DNA from: Cladosporium sp. IMV 00045
Taxonomy: Eukaryota; Ascomycota; Dothideomycetes; Cladosporiales; Cladosporiaceae
Length of the DNA stretch: 64,000 nucleotides
Direction: 5' to 3'
NCBI GenBank assembly: GCA_001931905.2
Contig: MSJI02000536.1
Coordinates: 1-64,000 of the forward strand
Below the pieces are notes generated by a model. That model saw only the letters and a list, made by a program, of their open reading frames with translations, made no database searches and had not been told where the DNA came from. The translations under genes were made by a program, and so were the position numbers. Positions 43,002 to 54,332 of this stretch are shown here, in pieces. How positions within the stretch are numbered: position 1 is the first letter of the stretch; the number at the start of each line of letters is the position of its first letter.

Positions 43002-46000
43002 TGCTCCCTCAGCAGCCTGGCGACTGCTTGGGCAGCTGTGATGCTTAGAATGAGGTGAGCGAGTGCTGGAAGGTGTCAGTAAGAGTATGTCTATATCGCG
43101 GCAGGCAGTCAGCGTGCATACCTCTATATATAGTGCGCGACTGTGTGCAAGTCGGCGAGCGATATTGCCGTAGTGAGTGCAAGAATATGCTTGGTAGTCT
43201 CTCGAGGCCCACAAAGATCTCCAGCGGTCGTAATTGCTTCTGTTGGATGACAAAGGTCTCGTGTGGCCGGGGTTGGGAGGAGAGGAAGTGAAAGAGCGAT
43301 CACGGATGCATGGAGCGAAGAGGGCAGCAAAGAGAGGTCGTTTGATGACCGCACCGCACTACTCGCACACACACACAAGAAGGCAGAAGAGAAAGCCGAG
43401 GAATGCGATCCACGCCGCCCCATGCGCGCTAAAACCTAAACCTAACTTTAAATGGTCCTCCTCTAAATTTGCTCCACCAACCAAAAGGCCCGCGGGCGCT
43501 TTTATGCCCTGAATGATTCTGTCGTGTCTGGGAAAAGGGTATGCTTCCGCACACTCCAGCCATGACACGACCGACACGCGAGCGCCAATATCAATCTTGA
43601 GTAACACTCCAACACCAGCAACAGCAGCAGTGCCAGGTCTCACACCACCGCTCTCGCCACGGCGTGTTGATCGCCAACCAGGCAGACATACACCGCACCC
43701 ACAACCATTCGTCTGCCCAGACATCTACAAACATGTCCTTCGCTTCCCCAGGCGAAACGGACCGGGGTCTCGACAAGCCCCTCCAAGACCCAACCTAAGC
43801 CACTACCGATGGCACAGGACCCCCAAGCTTCTTGTGTAAGCTTGGCTCGTCCAAGCTCGCCGCGGACGATTGTCAATCAAGACACGTTGTTATCCTGTTA
43901 ATCTAGGAGCCTGCCATCTTGAACGATGATGGTAAGACTTTTCAGTCTTTCTCGATTTCGTCAGCCGTCAACATCCGGATGAATCTCCCCGGAGCACCGC
44001 CATCTTCTAGGAGGTAGGGAGTACCAACTCACGCCTACACCCGACTTTTCCTGCTCAATAGTAAGAAAGCGGGTCGCTTTGAGCTGCCAAGTCGATAGTC
44101 AAGCTTGGCATTTCTTATCCTCGGCCAGCCTAGAAAGCCGCGACTCATTGGCGATCTCGCTGTGCTTGGGCTGGAGTCTTGGGTGCTGCTTTCGGCACGA
44201 AGCGCAGCCTAGCCTCCAGCTGATAGGTGAGAGAAGTATCACCGTCGCGGCCGCTCGCCGCCTCTTAGCACGGCTTGTCCGCTTGGGCTTCTGTCTTCTC
44301 ATATGTGCTCCTTATCGGAAGATTGGGCCAAGGGTCCGCGTAAGCACACACCTTGGGAGCTTGGCCATTCACTCGACTTCAACCAACTTGCACCAAGCCA
44401 CGCACATGCACGTACTCTGGTACCTGTCACGATATTTTCTCCGCCTTCCACTTCCTGGGGTTTATGCTTATGTTGGCGATCGGCAGGCGATAGCCTGCAG
44501 AGTTCACATTACACTTCTTCAACGGTTTGGTAGACTTTGGTCAGGTGACAACTGATTTTGCTGAGCTCAGTTACCCCAAAACGAGTCATATCTTGCTACG
44601 TGACCTTTTCTTTGTCAGGTCGCACAACCAAGGGCGCTGCGGAACATGCGGAGCCAGACACGTCGAGAAAGGCCGTCGATGATGGGTCGTGCCGTGCACC
44701 GGTGGCCCCACTGCCACGCGAATATGAAGTAAAGCCAAGCCACAAGCGCGCCAGGCCAACCCTGAGCGGGGTCGCGCCAAATCAAGTCCTTGTTAAGCTT
44801 ATCGACCGCCCGTCAGACGAGTTGCTTGCTTCGACTGCGCTCCACACTCTAGTCCTCGCCAAGCGGGCGCGGCGGTCTGTCCAAGCATGTCGTGCTTGGT
44901 GCTTGGGCTGAGAGACTTCCCTCCATGTTGGCTTCTCTTCGTCCAAGCCACGGCGCGGTCTTGTCGCTCCGTAGTCTTTTTCTCTGTGCGACTTCGGCCG
45001 AGCGCATCCTGGCTTGGCCTCTTGGGGGGGCACGTGGTGTCTTCTCAGAGATCTGTATCCGCTTACAGCCTTATGATACTCGTTGGCACCTGAAGAGTTC
45101 TCGGTCTAATCTTGGTGGTATCCTTCCGGCGGACGTCTGTGTCGTCTTGGTCTGTACCACTGAGTAGTGAGCACTCTTTGACGAAGTGGTTCCCACGCCC
45201 CATCAGGATTGGTCTTCGGTGGCTCCAGTACCCTCTCGTCGATTGTATTCTGTCTGGCATGTGCCTCGAAATGAATCCGAGATTTCCGGGCCATCAAAAA
45301 CAGCACACCTCGTGTCTAGACATACTACCGGGGGCAAAGCATACACCCATGACACAAACGCCAATAACGCTCTCCCTGCTTGAGCGAATCCATCACCAAT
45401 AAAGCCTCACAAGCCGCCGCATTGGTTGGCGGCGCTTTTGTCTCGGCACGATATCATTGCTATAGGCAAGCCTGACACGCAAGCGCCACCGCTCGGCTTA
45501 CTCCAGCGAGGCGGAAGGGACACTTTGCGGTGTTCTTGGAACATTGCACGCACAAGCCTGTCAAGACTCGACCAATAGGGCATTTCTCCTGTTTGGCGCC
45601 ACGGCGCATACTGCCGCGGGAATAAAAGACCTTTGGTCGCGTGTCTGGCAAGCGCATTTTATGGATTCTTTCGGGCAGGAAGAAAGCAAAGGAATCAATC
45701 AAAGCGAGGTGCCAATCGAGAAGAGAGGCTTCCCTTGTCCCTGACCTCAACCCGCTTCACATCAAATAACGAAGGGGCGAAAAGTATGAAATAAACCAAC
45801 TCACCGCGAACAAGAAACTTCTCGGGGCTGAGCACCGCACGGTACGAATCAGCAACCCCTCGCGTTATAATCGTTCCGGCCTTCACACAGCCTCGATCAG
45901 TAGTTCAAAGACCCAAGTAAACCGGCCTTGGCTGGCAGGGAGCACGGGACAAGTAGCTTGCTTGGCTGACATCCACCTGCAGACTTGTCGTGACATGCCA

Positions 46001-46588
46001 CGATGCCTAGGGCTGAAGAGGCTTTGCTGTCGAACGGGAAGGCTCGTTTCTAGTCTTGGGATGTTGGATGTGAATCAGGAGAGTGTGGGATTGATCGGAT
46101 GACCTGAGCCCGCTGTGCTGGCCGTGCTATAGGGATCATGTTGCACGCGACTGCCCACCTTGTGAGTTGGCGCTTGGTTGGGAGCGAGAAGGTGAGAAAC
46201 ACACTCTTGAGCCTCGAATCTTACAGACGAGCTGCAGTCGCTGTTGATCGGGTTGTTCTCATTCAAGAGAATTCGTAGCACGCTCATGCCGCGAAAAAGG
46301 CCGGACTACATATCATGACAAGCCCAGCCCTCTTCGCTGCCGGTTCGTTGTCAGCGCATAGAGATCAGAGCATGTAGCTGACCTCCGATGACTACTTCCC
46401 TCCGCCACTGGTACCAACTAATAGACAAGTGAGAGGACTACCAATTCACTAGATCATGGGAGGCCCTCGGCAAATGTGAAGCCATGTACGGTCATAGAAC
46501 CGACCAACACATTGACTGTTCTGAAAACTCAAGACATCAGTCAAAACCGACAATGTCATTGCTGCGACTACTGTTGGCAATTCAGATC
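43002..46588. other. 3.6-kb gene-free upstream region of pac2
   Basis: The largest space without a recognisable gene in the window. Open frames here (for example 44079-44555 and 44558-44911) lack domain-like sequence. The base composition is ordinary and not RIP-mutated. A short ACCTAAACCTAAC-like word near 43433 is too brief to count as telomeric repeat. The region probably holds an extended promoter and leader for pac2, and could contain non-coding transcripts. Confidence 0.45.
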
Positions 46589-48244
46589 TTACGGAAACTC
46601 ATATCTTACCCTACTCCTCACATCAACTTCGCACCTATCGGCTAACTCGACCTTCCGCGTTTGAGGATCAAGCTCTACGATACTGGTTTGTACAGCATCC
46701 AACTCACCGCCTTTCAGCTTCTCTTGTCCCAATTCGTGCAATTGTGCATACTGTGCATCTACCTCCATGCCATGCTCATGATCGCCATCGACTTCTTTCC
46801 TTGCCTCAGAATATCCGCTTGAGGCGTCATCTCTTGGGGTCTTTTGTCGACGCCGCCACCACCAGAAGAGTGCTGCAGCGATCAAGGAGACTCCAAGTGC
46901 TAAGCCGACTGCCATTCCCGCAATGGCTCCCTTGCTTAAAGCAGCTGCTACTATTGCTTCGGGGGGCGGTATTCTCTGAATGCTCGAATTCGACTCTTTC
47001 GAGGCATCAGGGAACAGAGCTTGGGACACAGAGAAAGTCTGCCTCTCGTAATCAGCGACCACATACGCGCCTTGAAGAAAGACTCGACCAAGTGTGTATT
47101 GCTCCAGTCTCTCTGCGCGTTTCAGAGGAAAGTACCTCGACGAAGGATTGACGAAAGGCGGACTTCCCTCAAGATCGAACGCACCGTAGGGGAGACTTAT
47201 CTCAACCGTGTCCCCATCCGATCCCTCATGTCCAAGTGTAAACGTCACAGTGGGATTCAGACTGGACAACTTCCTGTGGAGCTCGTCATCGACCAGGTAA
47301 AGCTGAGCGTCTTCGCTCCAAGTTAGGTTGAAAGCTTGCTCGAAGCGATGACAAACTTCCAACGGAAGCCAAAAATGCGTGACCAGCGAGTTGATGAATA
47401 TCGGGATACTCTCAGACAGCAACGGCGACGAGCCGAGAGTATCATACCCAATGCTCTTTAGGTAAACCGTCAAATCTCGCGAGAAATCGGCTCCAAACTC
47501 AAACGTGACGTTGTTAGGAACGAAGCGACTCTGATCGTAGCCTCCGAGCACCAAAGAGCCAAAGACGGGGTTGTCGCGGTACGCTGCGCCAGCAGTGTAT
47601 GCCCACGACAAGCTGGGTATGAGACTCTGATTCTTCAGCTCGCTCAGAAAACTAGGCTGCGGATCTCTCATGCTCGTCGCATCGTTCTGGCTGGAAAAGT
47701 TGAATGGTATGGGAATGAGACCTAGAAAGCCGAGCCAGTAATTGTTGTCTGCGAATCCGGCGATTATTTGGTCGCTTAGTGATGGTAGGTCAGAGCCGGG
47801 GAGGCCGAGGGTTAAGGTGTCGAAACCGTAGTATGCATTGCCGGTTAGATTGAGGAAGCCTTCGTAGTAGGTGTTGAGTCCGAACAGACCGTCGTTGTCG
47901 AGTCGCTCGGTGCTCCAGGTGCTGGATCTGTTCGGGTTGAAGAGGAGGCCGCGCGAGTCTTCGCAGTGTGTCAGGTTTGGGTTGGCTTGTGTGCATCCTT
48001 CCGGTCGGACGACCCACTGGTGAATGACTGCTTAGCAGGGTGGTTTCTACCACGTCGTGATTCTACGACTCACCGTGGTGTCGCTGGCAGACGCCGATGT
48101 TCCGGGCAGGGGACGAACGGTCTGTCCTGGCGTGCCTACTTGGACGTGGAACGTCGACCATGATCCGTCGTTCCCATCCCAGTATAAACTGGGAGTGACG
48201 TTTATGGGTGAAGGTAAGGCGCTCATATCTGTATTTTTCGAATC
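46589..48244 (-). CDS. Aspartic-protease-like membrane protein, catalytic residues lost (5' end incomplete)
   Basis: Exons 48074-48244 and 46589-48016 are supported (57-base intron, GTGAGT donor) and give 532 residues. An upstream exon is likely because the frame opens directly at a CAG acceptor, but I could not place a signal-peptide exon. The pepsin fold is recognisable: STFHVQVGTPGQTVRPLPGTSAS, WVVRPEGC, a GLFGLNTYYEG-type flap region, IIAGFADNNYWLGFLGL, GSLVLGGYDQSRF and YTLGRVFLQGAYVVADY. The first DTG is replaced (PGTSAS) and the second Asp is Asn in IFINSLVTHFWLP, so proteolysis is not expected. A transmembrane helix (GAIAGMAVGLALGVSLIAAALFWWW) and an ~85-residue cytosolic tail follow. 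It is probably a surface protein or receptor-like pseudoenzyme, divergent from the GPI-protein gene. Confidence 0.8.
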
Positions 48245-48822
48245 CTGCACAACGAGAAATGATTGACATGCAGCACAGGGAATCTCGCGTTGAAAAAAGA
48301 CTCTTCATTAGCAACAAAAGATGCAAGTCTAGAAAGCATCAAGACAGTCCAAAAGAGGAGCTGCTCCCACCTCTAACGCATTGAAGAGTGTTCCAGATGT
48401 GCATCCGTCTGGGTAGTGCAGCATTTTATATTGCACACCGCTAATGCACGCAAGGCTATGAGATACGAGCACCAGCTGCAGGCACAGCAGACGATAGCAA
48501 TATAATCTTCAGCTCTACAAGCCATCGCTTCTAAATACGAACACACGTCATGTAAGCCTCGCAGATTCTGCAGACTGGTCAACATTCTTTCAATCTATTA
48601 TCATTCGAGCTGTTGAGTTCGATTCTGATCCATGAGTGGTCCAGTCCACTGTCTGCAGTGCCAATCAACCAGAAGTGCAGGGCTGGCTCGGCCATACGTT
48701 ATCCACGGATAGTGTTCTGAGAATGGCAGGTAGGGACTTTGGGGAACATACGTCTTCTTTACCCACTGTGCTGGTCGGAATCTTTGTTTCGTGTTCTACG
48801 CATGGCTGTGGATCGATCTTCC
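48245..48822. other. Divergent intergenic region
   Basis: Between the protease-like gene (minus) and the GPI-protein gene (plus). It probably contains the missing first exon of the former; candidate ATGs exist on the minus strand near 48326-48585 but none gives a convincing signal peptide. Confidence 0.4.
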
Positions 48823-50364
48823 ATGATGAATGCCCTAATTCTACGCAAACTTTTGCTGCTCGTCGTTAGTATAGCGTGTGGTCAAGCGGGTAGGCTTCTG
48901 ATGGAGTACTCAATACAAGTGTTGATCAGCTGAGGAAAGCCTTAGCATACTTGGGGAACGCCACTTCGATTGCGCTGCCGACTACACTTTCTTCTGGAAC
49001 ATCTGCCACGATTGGGTCTATCACGATCAGTCCCCGCATCTCACCACTCATCACAAGTGTAACTTTACCTTCATTCAACAGTACTGCCTATGAAAGCACT
49101 AGTGGTTCCTGTGTCAAGGACTGTACTTTTACCATACCAATGACGGAATACGGAGAATGGTTCCAATGCCAAAGCCAGACGATGGCCATGATTGGCCGCG
49201 TTTACTATATTGTCGATAACGGCACTAACACTACTTCCATGAGCACGAGCTATGCTTCTCAGGTGACATTCGAACTCAGTGGCACGATGGTGACTTCTGC
49301 TGTTACCGACATTTTCGCTAACGGCTCGGACATTTTGACCAGAACGGACGTCAATGCTGCCGGTCCAGTCACCACTGTGATTGAAAGAAGCGGCAGAGTG
49401 CCGGAGACTATGTAGGTTTCACACCATGGCTTCACGCGATTTTTAACTGACAAGAGTTTCCAAGTACGTATCCGACCACGCACCATGTGTTTTCCGGTGG
49501 ATACAACTGGAACGGCGTGTTTCCATACAGCACGAAAGGATCCACAGAGTGTGTAACAGGACACGGAGGGATAGCGACTCCACTTCCATACGAGCCAGCC
49601 ATTCCGACGAAGATAGAAAGCCCTGACCCCAAAGACCTTCTGGGTTGGACGTACTGCTACCTCGACACATACAGGAGTTCCTTGATAATTGACACGGGGC
49701 CTCTGTTCCCGGGCGACCTGATTCAGATGTTGTCAAACTGGTCCAATTGCAGGCAGGATGCCGAGGGATGGGCGCCTGCTGAAAATGTAAAGCAGGCGTC
49801 TTTTCTGCTCGAGACTACAACGGCGTTCGTCAGCGGCAAGCCGACGACCGAAGAGTCGAAGAGCTCGCCACCGAAAACTACAGTCAAGCCGCCACCCAAT
49901 ACGGCTCTTCTGCCGACTCGAAAGACCTCGACATCAGATGAAAAGCCGACAGCTGATCCCGTAGATCCAGCACCTTCCTTGACGGAAAAGACGAGGTTAC
50001 CATCCAAGCCTGAAGATGAGACCACAAGACGAGGACCACCTGGCCAGGATTCAACTCCATCGACTGCCTCTTCCAGCAATAGTCAAAACACCAATAATCC
50101 TGGAAGATTATCAACCGGGAACCGACTCTCAAATCCCAAGCCAGAACCAACGCCTAATCGACCTGGGGCTGCGCCTACTACAAAACGGCGACTAGGTACG
50201 CTCATCTCATTCATTCACGAGATCGGTCAACAGCAATCAAAAACCAAGCAGGGTCGGACGATGCTGCGAGTTCAGCAGCGGCGAGCACTGCTCTTGCGGG
50301 ACCTTCGACCGCTGTGTCGATTTTGATGGGTGTGGTGGGATTGTTCATAGTCGTGGCATTGTGA
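48823..50364 (+). CDS. GPI-anchored cell-surface protein, Ser/Thr/Pro-rich
   Basis: Exons 48823-48889, 48946-49411, 49465-50195 and 50252-50364 join in frame to 458 residues. The start MMNALILRKLLLLVVSIACGQA is a signal peptide; ATGs at 48802 and 48826 are alternatives. The mature part has a cysteine pair in SGSCVKDCTF, several N-glycosylation sites (NATS, NGTNTT, NGSD) and a cysteine-containing middle domain (TECVTGHGG, YCYLDTY, NWSNC). A long Pro/Thr/Ser/Lys-rich stalk follows. The last exon supplies a GPI signal: small residues GSDDAASSAAAS, a spacer, then the hydrophobic end SILMGVVGLFIVVAL with no further residues. Cell wall or plasma membrane location is well supported; the function is unknown. 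Confidence 0.82.
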
Positions 50365-50801
50365 AGTAAAGAAGATGCTACCTCCTACCATGTGAGACCA
50401 AAAAATTCCATATTGTCCATAGACAAGCCTTGTGACGATCACGGCCTTTGTCAAGGCCTACTGTCTTGCCAGCCGAGCGCATTCATATCTTGCATGGCAG
50501 CAGTGGGGCCATCACGTGTACGGTCTTGTGCTTCATCGACCGCGCAGAAAGGGACTGAAGCAAGGAATGGTCGTGTCAAATTAATAAGTGCAAAGGTATC
50601 TCAAAAACTCTGTCAATTCTTCTCTATCAATTTGTACGCTGTGATCCAAATATCTACAGAGAAAAGTAAGAAAAAGATGCAAACCCACACGCTATGCCCA
50701 ATCTCCATGTATCATCATCGCTTCGTGAAACCCGAACCTGAATCCAAAACCGGCGCCCAAAAGGGAAAGAGAAAGAGAAGAGCATGCAAAAGTCGTCTTC
50801 C
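50365..50801. other. Convergent intergenic region
   Basis: 3' regions of the GPI-protein gene and the MFS transporter gene. Nothing else recognised. Confidence 0.4.
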
Positions 50802-53180
50802 TCAGAACTTCTCCATAAGATTCCTCCTCACGGTCCACATCCTCGCCCTCTTCCCGTAAACATACATTGGAATCGTAGTAAGCATGCAAGCCAACTGAAT
50901 GCCGCCGATGGCGTTGAAGACGAGTTTACTCCCATCATCTTCAAGCCACCGATTGAAGAACAAACTCCACACCAGACCGTGCAGGATGTTCTTGCTGAAA
51001 TTGAGCGTCACGAGCGCCTCGCCGGCGTACTGTCTGTAGGAGTCAACCGCGAAACTGATACTGATAGTGGAGCCGAGGGAGCAGCCGAAGGATATGATGC
51101 CGAAAAACACCGTGGGCACGATCCAGTTGTTGCGCTCCTCCACGCTCCAGCCGAAACCCATGAGACCCGCCACGGTGGAGAGGGCGATGGGGATGACGAG
51201 GACGAGGCGGAACTCGGGCTCGTAGATGCCGCCGTTCCGGCGCGCCATGAAGCGCACGACGATGTCGGAGACTTTGCCCGCGATCGCGGTGCCGATGATG
51301 CCGCCGATGAAAGGGCTGATGTACACCAGGCCGACTTGCAGGGGCGTGAAGTTGTAGCTGTCGCGGTCCTCGTAGATGTGGCCGACGCATTCGGACAGCA
51401 CGATCAGCCAGCCGATGGAGAGGGCGTAGACTAGCGCGCTCCAGAGGATGCTGGGGTAGGCGTACAGGAAGAAAGGTCGTATGGCTACTCGCCACCATTT
51501 GTCTTTGCTCAAGCGGCCGTTCCAGAGTTTCAGCTGTTGGATGAAGGATTTGGTCGGGCTCGATCGTAAGGCTTTGGTGTAGCCGTGGCCTTCCGCTGAT
51601 GCTGCTCGTGGTGGCTGCTGCTCGACGTCGTCCGAGTGAGAGACGGGGATTGAGGCGAGCGACGGTACGCTCGATAAGCGTGGCATGTCTCGAGCGACTG
51701 GGGACTGGGGTGCATTTGCTAAGTTGTGGTCGATTGTGGGAGTTTGAGCATGCGAGCTTGTTGTGTCGCTGGTATGTGGCTGTTGATCGGTCTGCTTCGT
51801 GTCGCCGTTGGAAGAAGATGGCGGGCTTTTCTCACTCTCACCACGAGTCCCTGCAGAATCGCTTTTATCGATGCTTGCATCCTCCACCGAGCCTTTCTCA
51901 TTGAATTTCTCCAAGTAATCCTCATCAGGTCCAAAGTGCGCATGTTTCTTCGCGCCCTTTTCAATCTCTGGATTTTCGCCACGCTTCTCGTCAACACTCT
52001 TGCGCCCTCGAGGAAGATGAGGGTGATGCTTGTGTAGGTTGATCCGACTGGGATGCCTCTTTCGCGGCACCGGCGCTCTATCCCAGAAAGTCTCCGGTAC
52101 GAAGAAGAAAAGCAAAACACCAGAAAACCCAATGATAATAGCGACAATCCAGAAGACCCATCGCCAGCCGAGCGAGTTGATAATTACCGCACTAACCAGC
52201 GGCACCAAGTTCTTGCCTCCCAGAAGGAGTAACGTATAAATTCCGAGACGGTACGCTTTTTCGTGCAAGAAGTAGATTTCCGCAATGGACGCGCTGGGCA
52301 AGCATTCGACCGAGGAAACGGCAAAGCCCTGGAAGATACGAGCCACCAGTAGAGAGACGTAGGTGGGACTGAGTGCGCACCAAACGTTGCTGAGGAGGAA
52401 GCAAACGCTGGCGACCAGATATACGGGCCTCTTGCCGTACAGGATGGCTGTGGGCGACAAAAGAACGGATCCGAGACCCAAACCCATCATGTAAAGGCCT
52501 GTCGTCAATGCCACGTCGGGGATGGTGACATCGAGGTCTTCACTGACTTGGCTGAATCCGGCTGCGAGGATGGGCGTCATGCCTCCGCCGACCATGCAGT
52601 AGAAACCCAGCGATATGAGCGCCAGATCCCGGCGGTAGATAGGCCAGTTGAGAGGATCATTGGCAGATTCGTCAGGTTGAGGTTCCAAGACGAACTTTCC
52701 GTCCTTGGTTTTCTTGACATCCTCCACAGACGGTCGACGTCTTCGCAGATTTGCACTCGCATTAGACGCACGGCGTTGAGAAGAAGGCAGGGACGACGCC
52801 GACCTGCGTGCGGGAGTATTCTGGACGCCCAAGGGTTCGTTGTAATTGCTGAAATTCGACATCAACAGCACCGTTCCCGGCACCTCATCCGTCTGTTTAT
52901 CGTTCAACACTCCCAAGCTCCATCTATCCGGTTTGCTCTGTCCATCATCCGCCGAACTCGACGGACGCCGGGCTGCCGACTCATTTTTAGGCTTGCGGAA
53001 CAACATCCCTCTCCAGTCGAAGCTGCTGTTGTCTCTCCCAGACGTTCCTTCGGTCTTATAATGTATCCCAAACAATGTCCATGAAGGTAAAATGCGTCTG
53101 CGAGGATTACTGGCGGAGGAGGGCTCGAGAGAAGATGAAGAAGGAATGCAAAGGCGACGGAGGGTCTCGTATGCCGGCAT
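50802..53180 (-). CDS. MFS transporter (DHA1-like) with long central loop
   Basis: Intronless, 792 residues from MPAYETLRRL; the frame extends 8 codons further without an ATG. A ~190-residue polar N-terminus ends in the DPLNWP motif that precedes helix 1 in fungal drug/polyamine-type MFS carriers. Helices 1-6 contain GLGLGSVLLSPTAILYGKRPVY (motif A region), ARIFQGFAVSSVECLPSASIAEIYF and the GWRWVFWI turn. The central loop, from FVPETFWDR to KLWNGRLSKDKWW, is about 180 residues of charged and Ser/Pro sequence, two to three times the usual length. Helices 7-12 follow and end in YVYGKRARMW. Plasma-membrane proton-coupled exporter or importer by family; substrate unknown. Confidence 0.9.
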   Translation of the reverse strand: MPAYETLRRLCIPSSSSLEPSSASNPRRRILPSWTLFGIHYKTEGTSGRDNSSFDWRGMLFRKPKNESAARRPSSSADDGQSKPDRWSLGVLNDKQTDEVPGTVLLMSNFSNYNEPLGVQNTPARRSASSLPSSQRRASNASANLRRRRPSVEDVKKTKDGKFVLEPQPDESANDPLNWPIYRRDLALISLGFYCMVGGGMTPILAAGFSQVSEDLDVTIPDVALTTGLYMMGLGLGSVLLSPTAILYGKRPVYLVASVCFLLSNVWCALSPTYVSLLVARIFQGFAVSSVECLPSASIAEIYFLHEKAYRLGIYTLLLLGGKNLVPLVSAVIINSLGWRWVFWIVAIIIGFSGVLLFFFVPETFWDRAPVPRKRHPSRINLHKHHPHLPRGRKSVDEKRGENPEIEKGAKKHAHFGPDEDYLEKFNEKGSVEDASIDKSDSAGTRGESEKSPPSSSNGDTKQTDQQPHTSDTTSSHAQTPTIDHNLANAPQSPVARDMPRLSSVPSLASIPVSHSDDVEQQPPRAASAEGHGYTKALRSSPTKSFIQQLKLWNGRLSKDKWWRVAIRPFFLYAYPSILWSALVYALSIGWLIVLSECVGHIYEDRDSYNFTPLQVGLVYISPFIGGIIGTAIAGKVSDIVVRFMARRNGGIYEPEFRLVLVIPIALSTVAGLMGFGWSVEERNNWIVPTVFFGIISFGCSLGSTISISFAVDSYRQYAGEALVTLNFSKNILHGLVWSLFFNRWLEDDGSKLVFNAIGGIQLACMLTTIPMYVYGKRARMWTVRRNLMEKF

Positions 53181-54332
53181 ACGATGGAGTCTATAAGTAT
53201 ACACGCAACGGGTGGAATAATGGCTGTACTAGCGGCCCCCTGGGATGACAGGATAGATCCCGCCCAAAGGAAGCGAGCGAGCGAAGGCGCCTGCGCCTAT
53301 CGTTTGGCGAGTGCTGCAGAATGTCGTGCAGGGCATCAGTCAGGCGGTCACGACCGCGTCGTCCACCAGCCCGTGAGGGAGGGTCAGCTGCTGTGTTGTA
53401 CAGGAATCGGCCTGCTATAGTGAGGTGATTGTGCAGGAGTCGTGGGATGCGGCGCCGTTGTGCTGGTGCCGGCCTTAGCACGGGATAGCGAGTAGTGTGG
53501 TGGTGCGCGCGCCGGCATACAAAAACGATAGGGGACTACAGGGCTATGGGCGCATACTTTTTGCTTTGGCATGCCCAGCCGCGGTATACGCGTGCGTCAG
53601 TAGGGTTTGGGGGACGGTGAGCATAACATCATGCTTGGGACGTGCTGAAGATCACTTCGTCTGACTCTCCTCCAATCAAGTGAGGTGTCAAGCCTGTACT
53701 GTGGGTCTCCTCAAGGTCGCGTGGGGGAGACTGACTTCAGGCATGGCCTTGGGACCTCTCGGCAGTGAAGGAAAGCTGTCAAGGAAGGGCGGGAGTTCAG
53801 ATGTCCCTGCGCTTCTCTTATCTTTATCTCTAAGCAAAGTTCCATCCTGAAGGGCAATATTCGCCGATCGAAAAGATAACATGAAGTGGTCCTTTTGGAG
53901 TCTCAAGCCAAGTCTGGAGTGCATGCGCCAGCACCTCTACACGATGCATGCTAAGACGGCTAAGTCTCGCCAATCCACGGCATCACGAGCTGGTGGGTGG
54001 ATGTGGTGTGGTATGAGCCCACCACTACTCCTTGGACATCACCCGACGCCTCTGATGACTCCCCGAGCTCCTTTCACCCCGGCTATATTAGTATGAAGAT
54101 ACGTGTCCCGCTTATGCTGCCTGCCGTCACCGTACAGCTCACGGGATATGCGAGTGCGTCTTGGAGGTTATACTAGCTCGACTATATCCAGCACGAACGC
54201 GTGAGAACTTGCGCCTGTGGCGTGTACTGCGAGACAACATGCCGTTCACCGACTGGGACCAGGTTCAGGATATCCAAGAGTAAAAGCGTGGAATTGGCCA
54301 CTGCTAGCAACAGGCTACGTGCTAATCGAACA
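53181..54332. other. Intergenic region
   Basis: Upstream of the MFS gene and downstream of the feruloyl esterase gene. Only short open frames, no recognisable gene or repeat. Confidence 0.4.

Noticed and set aside
43426..43445. CCTAAA-like word resembling telomeric repeat
   Set aside because: Only about two degenerate units; too short to be an interstitial telomere.
44079..44555. 158-codon open frame in the pac2 upstream region
   Set aside because: No recognisable domain, atypical composition, overlapped by other equally poor frames.
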